A stretch of 8,340 nucleotides of DNA from assembly GCA_902805985.1 (NCBI GenBank), contig CADCUW010000032.1, forward strand, positions 1 to 8,340, in the 5' to 3' direction. This DNA comes from an uncultured Rubrobacteraceae bacterium (lineage in GTDB: Bacteria; Actinomycetota; Rubrobacteria; Rubrobacterales; Rubrobacteraceae). Below are positions 1 to 5,250 of this stretch, piece after piece. The notes under the pieces are model-generated. The model ran no database searches, had not been told where the DNA came from, and saw only the letters and a program-made list of their open reading frames with translations. Made by a program: the position numbers and the translations under genes. How positions within the stretch are numbered: position 1 is the stretch's first letter; every line of letters starts with the position of its first letter.

Positions 1-2
1 AC

Positions 3-107
3 GCCAGCTTCGGCCACACCACCCCGGCGTTCACCTTTCCCATCGGCGGGACCGGCACGCTACGCGCGCACGCCAACGATCCCATACTCCGCATCGAAAC
101 CCATTGA
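3..107 (+). CDS. 3' end of an unrecognised plus-strand gene (partial)
   Basis: An open frame enters from the left edge and runs 34 codons to a TGA at 105-107. The peptide includes GHTTPAFTFPIGGTG and ends in RIETH. Third positions are mostly G or C, as in the other real genes here, and a strong hairpin follows seven bases past the stop, as expected for a gene end. I do not recognise the family from so short a tail, so no function is given. It is the only convincing plus-strand gene and converges on the antiporter gene at 373-1962. Confidence 0.6.
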   Translation, partial: ASFGHTTPAFTFPIGGTGTLRAHANDPILRIETH

Positions 108-113
108 ACCCGC

Positions 114-152
114 CGAGACCAGAGCCCTGGGCAGAGACCGCGTCTGGTCTCG
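114..152 (+). terminator. Stem-loop just past the plus-strand stop
   Basis: CGAGACCAGA (114-123) pairs perfectly over 10 bp with TCTGGTCTCG (143-152). A small GCCC-T-GGGC hairpin (124-132) lies inside the loop. It begins seven bases after the TGA at 105-107, so a terminator or mRNA 3'-end structure is likely. There is no T run, which is common for high-GC actinobacterial terminators. Confidence 0.5.
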
Positions 153-304
153 AACCGGGCCGCACCTCGACGGCCGTCTCGGTGGGGAGGAGGGGCGGCG
201 CCCGGCTCGCCTACCTGGTTGCCGTGCTACGGAGGTTTGTCGGCGCCTCTGGCGGCCCACTGCTCGCCACATCCACCCGCCACTGACCCCTCCGACGGCG
301 CCTC

Positions 305-342
305 CGGCCCGGGTACCTGCGTGTGGGGCAGGGACCCGGCCG
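305..342 (-). terminator. Long hairpin 30 bases past the antiporter stop
   Basis: Bases 305-320 pair with 328-342 in 14 base pairs with one bulged C (310), one A/G mismatch (315/333) and a 7-base loop. It starts 30 bases past the minus-strand antiporter stop at 373 and also lies beyond the end of the plus-strand gene, so it could stop transcription from both sides. No T tract follows on either strand, so intrinsic termination is inferred from position and stem strength only. Confidence 0.5.
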
Positions 343-372
343 TGGCGTCAGGAGCGGCGGTTGGCGGGCGGC

Positions 373-1962
373 TCATTGCTCCAGCCGCGCCTCTTCGAGG
401 TCGAGGTCACGCTCGACGCGGCGCATCACCTCGTCGTTGATAAAGCCCTCGTTGCGCAGGCGCAGGAGCTCCGTGCGCTGGGCGGCCAGGACCTCGTGCT
501 GGAAGCGCTGGAAGGCGGAGGAGCGGTCCTCGTAGTCCTCCCCGTCGCCCGCCTCGGCGGCCCCGACGCGGGCGGCGAACCGTCGCCTGCGGTAGCCGTA
601 GAGGCCGCGCATCCTCTCGGCGGTGTCCTCCCGCACCCACTCCTCTTCAGCCAGCTCGTCCACGCGGGCGACCGCCGCCTCCGCGACGCGCAGGCGGGCC
701 TTCAGTTCCTCCCTCTCGTTAAGGCCGTCGCCCTCCACGCCGAGCGTTCGTATCAGGGGTGGCAGGGAGAGTCCCTGGAAGACCAGGGTGGCCAGGATCA
801 CGCAGAAGGTGAGGAAGATTAGGAGGTCCCGCTGGGGAAACGGGGCCCCGGTCTGGAGGGTGAGCGGTATCGCGAGCGCGGCGGCCAGGGAGACAGCCCC
901 GCGCATCCCGCTCCAGGCGACGATCGACGTGTTGCGCCACCCGGGGTAGGGGTCGCGCTCCCGCAGCCGGCGGGAGAGCAGTCGCGGCCCGTAGGTGAGC
1001 ACGAAGACCCAGACGACCCTGGTGACGATCACCGCGACGCTCACCACCACGCCCCAGAGGACCAGCGTGCCGGCGGGCTCGCCCGAGATGCCCTCCAGCA
1101 CCTGTGGTAGCTGCAGGCCGACCAGCACGAAGAGGACCGCGTTGAGCAAGAACTGCAGGACCTCCCACACCCCGTAGGCTTCGATGCGCGTGGCAGGGGC
1201 GTACAGATCGGAGGAGCGCCACCCGAGAAAGACGCCGGCCGTGACGGCGGCTATCACGCCGGAGAGGGAGAGCTCTTCCGCGAGCAGGTACGCCGCGTAG
1301 CCCGTAAAGAGGGAAATCGTGATCTCCACCATCGCATCATCCACCCGCCGGCGCACCTGCGCGATAAGCCAGGCCACGGCCAGCCCGACGGCGAACCCCC
1401 CGGGACCGGTCAGCAGGAACCCCAGGCCGGCCTGCCACAGCGAGAAAGACCCCTGTACCACGGCGGCCACGGCGAAGCGGTAGAAGACGAGCGCCGTCCA
1501 GTCGTTGGTGAGGTTCTCGCCCTCGACGATGGTAACGATCCTGCGCGGCACCCTCAGACGACGCAGGATCGTCGCCGGCGCCACCACGTCGGTCGGGGAG
1601 ACTATCGCCCCGAGGACAAAGGCGACGTTCCACGGGAGGCCGACGACCCAGTGGCCCACCGCTGCCACCGTAAGCGCCGTCGCGATGACGAGGCCGATGG
1701 CGAGCAGCGAGATCGGGCGCACGTTCTGGCGGAGGTCCCTCAAGGACGAGAAAAAAGCCGCCGCGTAGAGGAGCGGGGGAAGGAAGATCAGGAGCACCAG
1801 ATCCGGCGGCAGCTCGATGTCCGGCACCCCGGGCACGAAGCCAATTGCCAGCCCACCCAAGACGAGAAAGATCGGGTAGGGGATGCGCGCCACCCGCGCC
1901 AGAAGCGCGAGCCCCGCCACCGCCACCAGCAGCAGCAGGATGACGAGCTCGAAGTGCTCCAA
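373..1962 (-). CDS. Na+/H+ antiporter, CPA1 (NhaP/NHE-like) family
   Basis: The 529-residue product is a polytopic membrane protein expected to exchange cytosolic Na+ (or K+) for H+. About twelve hydrophobic segments fill residues 5-400. CPA1 landmarks are visible: GAIVSPTD (118-125), EGENLTND (147-154) with the N153-D154 pair that forms the ion site in this family, FVLVGLQLP (278-286), and WSGMRGAVSLA (350-360). Residues ~405-529 form a charged, helical cytosolic tail, usual for bacterial NhaP/NHE-like members. The start is TTG at 1962, and the N-terminus then matches the family's first helix directly. A GAGGG lies 13 bases upstream, overlapping the end of the preceding gene, so the start is likely but not certain. 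It is nine bases downstream of the oxidoreductase and probably co-transcribed. Ion preference cannot be read from the sequence. Confidence 0.93.
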   Translation of the reverse strand: MEHFELVILLLLVAVAGLALLARVARIPYPIFLVLGGLAIGFVPGVPDIELPPDLVLLIFLPPLLYAAAFFSSLRDLRQNVRPISLLAIGLVIATALTVAAVGHWVVGLPWNVAFVLGAIVSPTDVVAPATILRRLRVPRRIVTIVEGENLTNDWTALVFYRFAVAAVVQGSFSLWQAGLGFLLTGPGGFAVGLAVAWLIAQVRRRVDDAMVEITISLFTGYAAYLLAEELSLSGVIAAVTAGVFLGWRSSDLYAPATRIEAYGVWEVLQFLLNAVLFVLVGLQLPQVLEGISGEPAGTLVLWGVVVSVAVIVTRVVWVFVLTYGPRLLSRRLRERDPYPGWRNTSIVAWSGMRGAVSLAAALAIPLTLQTGAPFPQRDLLIFLTFCVILATLVFQGLSLPPLIRTLGVEGDGLNEREELKARLRVAEAAVARVDELAEEEWVREDTAERMRGLYGYRRRRFAARVGAAEAGDGEDYEDRSSAFQRFQHEVLAAQRTELLRLRNEGFINDEVMRRVERDLDLEEARLEQ

Positions 1963-1971
1963 GGGGAGGCC

Positions 1972-2910
1972 CTAGCCCTCTACCCGCAGCACGGCCTTGC
2001 CGGCGTACCCGCGCTGGAGCAACCGCTCTGCGACCGAGCCGACCTCCTCCCACGGCTCCTCGACACTAATGCGGGTTTCGAGCCGTCCCTCGGCCACGAG
2101 CCGGGCGAGGCGCGCGAGCCCGTCCGAGGCGGGCTTGCCGAGGATCTCGTGGAAGAGGATAAACCCGTAGAGGCTCGCGCCGCCCGAGAGGTAGAAGGAC
2201 GAGACGTCAAAGGTCGCCTCCGCCCCCGCCGTCGGGCCGAAGGACACGCAGGTGCCCCGGGGCGAGATCATGCCCATCGCCTCGCCCAAGGGCCTGCCGC
2301 CCAGGGAATCGAGGATCAGGTCGAACGGACCTTGCCCGCGCGCGGCGGCCGCCCCCTGGCCGACGGCGACCTCCGCCGCCCCCGCCTCCCGGGCGAGCCC
2401 GACGTGCTCCTCGCGCCTCACCAGTGCTACAGGACGCGCCCCGCCGAGGGAGGCGAGGCCGAGCGCGAAGAGACCCACTCCACCGGACGCGCCCGTCACA
2501 AGGACGTCGCGGCCAAGCAGCCCATCGCCCTTCTCCAGCGCGTACAGCGCCGTGAGCCCCGCCACCGGCAGCGTCGCCGCCGCCTCGAACGAGACACCTT
2601 CGGGCAGCTCCGCAAGCGCGTCCACCGGCGCGGCCACCCTCTCCGCCCAGGCCCCAGACGCCACGAGACCGACCACCCTGGAGCCTGCCCTTGGGCCGGT
2701 ACCGTCCGCGGCCGCCCTCTCGACGGTACCGGCGAGGTCCCAGCCGGGACGGAAGCCGGGCTGGGCGGCCTGCGAGCGGCGCACCTCCCCCCGGTTCAGC
2801 GAGACCGCCGAGATCCGCACCAACGCCTCCGACGGGGCGGGCTCCGGCTCCTCAACCTCGCCGATCTTCAGCCGGGCCGGGGCCCGATCCTCCACCACTA
2901 CCGCGCGCAT
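1972..2910 (-). CDS. MDR-family NADPH:quinone oxidoreductase-like protein
   Basis: The 312-residue product is a medium-chain dehydrogenase/reductase of the zinc-free quinone oxidoreductase type. These enzymes move hydride from NADPH to quinones or enones in the cytosol. An N-terminal GroES-like domain (MRAVVVED, then GWDLAGTV near 56-63) leads into a Rossmann domain with the nucleotide loop VTGASGGVG (138-146). The sequence lacks the Cys/His zinc ligands of alcohol dehydrogenases. ATG at 2910 is preferred because GGGGGA sits five to six bases upstream. An in-frame TTG at 2922 would overlap that site. The gene leads a likely two-gene unit with the antiporter at 373-1962. Substrate is unknown; stress or aldehyde/quinone detoxification is only inference. 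Confidence 0.9.
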   Translation of the reverse strand: MRAVVVEDRAPARLKIGEVEEPEPAPSEALVRISAVSLNRGEVRRSQAAQPGFRPGWDLAGTVERAAADGTGPRAGSRVVGLVASGAWAERVAAPVDALAELPEGVSFEAAATLPVAGLTALYALEKGDGLLGRDVLVTGASGGVGLFALGLASLGGARPVALVRREEHVGLAREAGAAEVAVGQGAAAARGQGPFDLILDSLGGRPLGEAMGMISPRGTCVSFGPTAGAEATFDVSSFYLSGGASLYGFILFHEILGKPASDGLARLARLVAEGRLETRISVEEPWEEVGSVAERLLQRGYAGKAVLRVEG

Positions 2911-3073
2911 TCCGTCCCCCAACTCTAAAGAACCACATCGTCTTCGCGGGCCGCCCTACCCGAAGGCCCTCCGGCGATTGCGGCTCCCCGACCGGCCCAT
3001 CCGCCCGGCACCGGCCTTCGCCCGGCCGGAAGGATTACACCATAGGGCGATCCGGCGGTATTCGGCACCGGGC
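2911..3073. other. Intergenic spacer with possible promoter for the oxidoreductase-antiporter pair
   Basis: This 163-base spacer lies between the antiporter/rhodanese stop and the oxidoreductase start. It contains the stem-loop at 3011-3029. Room exists for a separate promoter, but I see no convincing paired -35 and -10 hexamers. No gene is apparent. Confidence 0.4.
3011..3029 (-). terminator. Stem-loop past the antiporter/rhodanese gene
   Basis: CCGGCC (3011-3016) and GGCCGG (3024-3029) form a perfect 6-bp stem with a 7-base loop. It lies about 45 bases past the natural stop at 3074-3076. There is no T tract, so termination is possible but unproven; chance hairpins are frequent at this GC content. 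Confidence 0.3.
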
Positions 3074-4687
3074 TCACCGGGCCGCCACCTCCTCCGCCGG
3101 TTCGACCTCGTGGTGCTCCCTCCAGGCGTCGAACCCGCCCTCAAGGGCCGTCGCCGCAAAGCCCATCTTGTTCAGCCGTCGCGCCGCACGGGCGCTGGTC
3201 GCCTCGTCCGGTCAGGTGCAGTAGGCGACGATGCGCTGGCCGTGTACCTGGCTGCCGTACGCCTCTTCCCGTTCCCGCGCCCACTCCTCTACCCGATCCG
3301 GCGCGACCCTGAGGGCGCCTGGGATGCGGGTCTTGTCCTGCTCGTACTGGGAGCGGGTGCGGACGTCCAGGACCAGTGGCGGCTCGTCTTCCTCCAGCAT
3401 CCGGGCGAGGTGGTCGGGATGCGTGCGGATCGAGGCGCTCGCGTCGCCCTCGAAGATGCCGCCCACGTCGTCGCGCTCCTCCTCGTGGGTCTCCCGTTCC
3501 ACGGCCCGCCCGTAGGCCCGCGACAGCGGCGTGGCCGAGGCCCCGTGGGCCACGACCGAGACCGTGACCACCACGCCGACCGCGGCCAGGATGAACTCGG
3601 CCCCGGGCACGCCCGCGTGGATGACGAGCAGCGCCAGCAGCAGCGAGTTCAGGCCTCGCGGCCCGAACCACCCGATAAAAGCCCGCGCCCGGTTGCTTAT
3701 GGACGCCTTGCGCAGGACCAGCGCGATAGCCAGAGGTCGGGCGACGAGGATCACGACGAGGGCCAGCGCCAGCGTCGGGAGGAGCGGGACCTCGACGAAG
3801 ATGTCGCTGATCACGACGCCGAACAGGATAAACGAGAGGAGCATCGCCATCTCGCTCGTGGTCTCGCCGTAGTCCAGAAAGCACTGGCACAGATCGAAGT
3901 TCAGGACCGCGACGGCGAACCCGGCCGCGAAGGCGGCCAAAAAGCCGTCCCCGCCCAGGGCCGTGGCGACGGCGTAGGTGAGCAGCACGATCCCGACGCC
4001 GTAGAGCGACTGGTAGACCTCGTTGACCCCGTAGCGCCGGTCTGCCCGGCTCATCAGCCACGCCGCCCCCGCACCGATGGCGAACCCCACGACGGGCCCC
4101 AGGAAGAGCACCTCGGCCACCAGCACCGTCCACCCGGCGGCACCGGTGGCCTCGGCGTTGGCGAGCGCTATCAGGATGAGCAGCGTCGGCAGCACCACGA
4201 TGTCGTTTGTGCCGGCCTCGATGTTGAGCGCCTGGCGCACGGAGGCCGGTATCCGGCTCTCCCGCACAACGTCGCGCAGGACCACCGGGTCGGTCGAGGC
4301 CAGGATGGTGCCGAGTAGCAGCGCCATCAGCACCGAGACGTCCAGCAGAAAGTACGAGGCGGCGGCGATTATCGAGACGATAATAAAGGTCCCCGGTCCC
4401 AGCGAGAGGATAGGGACGAACCCGGCGCCGCCCATGCCGATGTTGCCGATCTTCACGGCCTCGAGGCACAGGACCATTGCCAGGGTGACGGTGGCCACCG
4501 TCTCGAGCAGCGCGTCGTCCGGGCCGAACCGCAAGACCCCGAGCCCGCGCTCCCCGAGAACGAACCCCAGGCCGAGAAAGATCATGGGGAACGAGATCGG
4601 CGCCCGCTCCACGATCCCCGATGCGAGTCCCGCCACCGTAAGAACGATGGCGACGAGCGCGAAACCCGTTACCAGCTCCTCAGGCAC
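3074..4687 (-). CDS. Cation/proton antiporter with C-terminal rhodanese domain, interrupted by an in-frame TGA
   Basis: Conventional translation gives 491 residues ending at TGA 3212-3214; reading through gives 537, ending at TGA 3074-3076. Residues ~5-385 are a CPA-type exchanger with ASTDP (130-134), EAGTND (157-162, ion-site pair N161-D162) and FGPRGLNS (341-348). A charged linker leads to a rhodanese domain from ~424: LVLDVRTRSQYEQ (438-450), IPGALRV (455-461) and the active-site segment IVAYCT (486-491, Cys490). The TGA takes position 492. In the same frame follow PDEATSARAARRL, then LEGGFDAW, the normal end of a rhodanese fold. GTG at 4687 is chosen for AGGAGG four bases upstream. The gene follows a stand-alone rhodanese after 54 bases, so one operon is likely. 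Position 492 is either selenocysteine, a nonsense mutation that removes the last third of the rhodanese domain, or a sequencing error. The antiporter part is intact in each case. Confidence 0.88.
3181..3195 (-). promoter_or_regulatory. Possible bacterial SECIS-like hairpin after the in-frame TGA
   Basis: On the coding strand GCGCC and GGCGC pair over 5 bp around the loop CGTGC. The apical loop begins 21 bases after the TGA and carries G then U at its second and third positions. Known bacterial SECIS elements lie directly downstream of UGA with a conserved G near the start of a small apical loop, so size and spacing fit. An alternative GGCG/CGCC pairing overlaps it, and hairpins of this size arise easily by chance in such GC-rich DNA. 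Confidence 0.25.
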
Positions 4688-4694
4688 TGGCCCT

Positions 4695-4738
4695 CCTCTT
4701 CTCGCCGACGCGAGGGCCGGCGGGACGAGGCGAAGAGG
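4695..4738 (-). promoter_or_regulatory. Hairpin overlapping the antiporter ribosome binding site
   Basis: In the 54-base spacer the transcript segment CCTCTTCGCC (from 4738-4729) can pair with GGCG-AG-AAGAGG (4706-4695) with a two-base bulge, ten pairs in all. The 3' arm runs into the AGGAGG (4697-4692) of the antiporter gene, so the fold would partly cover its ribosome binding site. This may tune antiporter translation relative to the upstream rhodanese; that role is inference. Confidence 0.3.
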
Positions 4739-4741
4739 GGC

Positions 4742-5086
4742 TCACGCACGCGCCCGGGAACGCTTGCCCTCCACGGGGAGTCCGGCACGGATCCAGTCCT
4801 GCTTGCCCGCCGCGTAGTGAAGGACTCTTGAGTAGCCCATCTCCACAAGCTCGCGGGCCTCCTCTCCGGAGGCGGAGCAGCCGGTGTTCATGCAGTAGAC
4901 GACGATCTCGGCGTCCTTGTCCGGGAGCACCTTCTCCGCCTCGTCCACGAACTCGTAGGGGAGGTTGACCGCCCCCGGCAGGTGGCTGCTCTCGTAGTGC
5001 TCGGGGCCAAGGGCCTCAACGATGACGAGGTCCTCGCCACGGTTCATCTTCGTCTTCAACTCTTCGCGCGTCACGTTGCGTACCAC
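4742..5086 (-). CDS. Stand-alone rhodanese-like sulfurtransferase
   Basis: The 114-residue product is one rhodanese domain, a cytosolic protein that carries persulfide sulfur on a loop cysteine. Visible landmarks are VTREELKTKM (5-14), the LVIVEALGPEHYESSHLPGA region (20-39), the active-site loop VVYCMNTGCSAS (62-73) with Cys65 in the catalytic position and a second Cys at 70, and the C-terminal HYAAGKQDWIRAGLPVEG (90-107). GTG at 5086 is chosen because AGGAGG lies exactly six bases upstream. The upstream in-frame ATG at 5149 would add 21 residues coded by the zinc-finger remnant and spacer, and is rejected. It precedes the antiporter/rhodanese gene by 54 bases, so the two rhodaneses probably act with or on the antiporter. 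The sulfur donor and acceptor are unknown. Confidence 0.88.
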   Translation of the reverse strand: MVRNVTREELKTKMNRGEDLVIVEALGPEHYESSHLPGAVNLPYEFVDEAEKVLPDKDAEIVVYCMNTGCSASGEEARELVEMGYSRVLHYAAGKQDWIRAGLPVEGKRSRARA

Positions 5087-5092
5087 CTCGTG

Positions 5093-5098
5093 CCTCCT
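5093..5098 (-). promoter_or_regulatory. Ribosome binding site that fixes the rhodanese start
   Basis: AGGAGG is read on the minus strand six bases before the GTG at 5086. It lies between the zinc-finger remnant stop (5110-5112) and the rhodanese, showing that the old gene order had only 23 bases between the two genes. Confidence 0.75.
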
Positions 5099-5109
5099 CT
5101 TTCGGCGAT

Positions 5110-5250
5110 CTAACCGCGCGGCTCCATGACTACCTCGTCCACGTAGCACCAGATCTAGGCCTCACTCGGCTGGAAGGACTGCACGATCGGGTGCTCCGTG
5201 GCCCGGAAGTGCTTTGTAGCGTGCCGGTTCTTAGACTCGTCACTACCCTT
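5110..5250 (-). pseudogene. 3' remnant of a UBP-type zinc-finger protein gene, fused in frame to the recombinase
   Basis: In one continuous minus-strand frame the recombinase tail reads SDESKNRHATKHFRATEHP, then IVQSFQPSEA, a stop TAG (5155-5157), then IWCYVDEVVMEPRG and a second TAG (5110-5112). As I know the ZnF-UBP family (PF02148), small prokaryotic members end with NRHATKHF..TGHP, SFEPGEDW.WCYVDE and a few more residues. The match therefore spans the stop: family Trp of EDW is TAG here (TGG to TAG). The 5' half with its CxxC zinc ligands is absent from the window. The remnant sits 23 bases before the rhodanese start, so it was probably the first gene of that operon. Insertion of the recombinase element into this gene explains the arrangement. 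The exact junction, near 5241-5250, is an estimate. Confidence 0.78.

Larger units (their letters stand above)
108..372. other. Gap between convergent genes
   Basis: This 265-base gap separates the plus-strand gene end from the antiporter stop. It holds two strong hairpins, one near each gene end, annotated separately. I see no credible gene: the short frames here lack a ribosome binding site and sensible composition. Confidence 0.6.

Noticed and set aside
2911..2922. TTG at 2922 as start of the oxidoreductase
   Set aside because: It would lie in front of the GGGGGA ribosome binding site that serves the ATG at 2910, and adds only MGDG before the conserved MRAVVVED.
2252..4318. Very long plus-strand open frame (688 codons) and similar ones at 1651-2928 and 5884-6894
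   Set aside because: They lie antisense to well-supported genes. Their products are Arg/Pro/Ala-rich or Asp/His-rich with no domains, as expected for shadow frames in GC-rich coding DNA.
3141..4469. 442-codon minus-strand frame inside the antiporter gene
   Set aside because: It is a shifted frame of the antiporter with Arg/Gly-rich low-complexity product and no membrane segments. The frame ending at 3212 carries the family motifs.
5087..5149. ATG at 5149 as an upstream start of the stand-alone rhodanese
   Set aside because: It would translate the zinc-finger remnant in a different frame. The GTG at 5086 has a perfect AGGAGG at six bases and gives the normal domain start.
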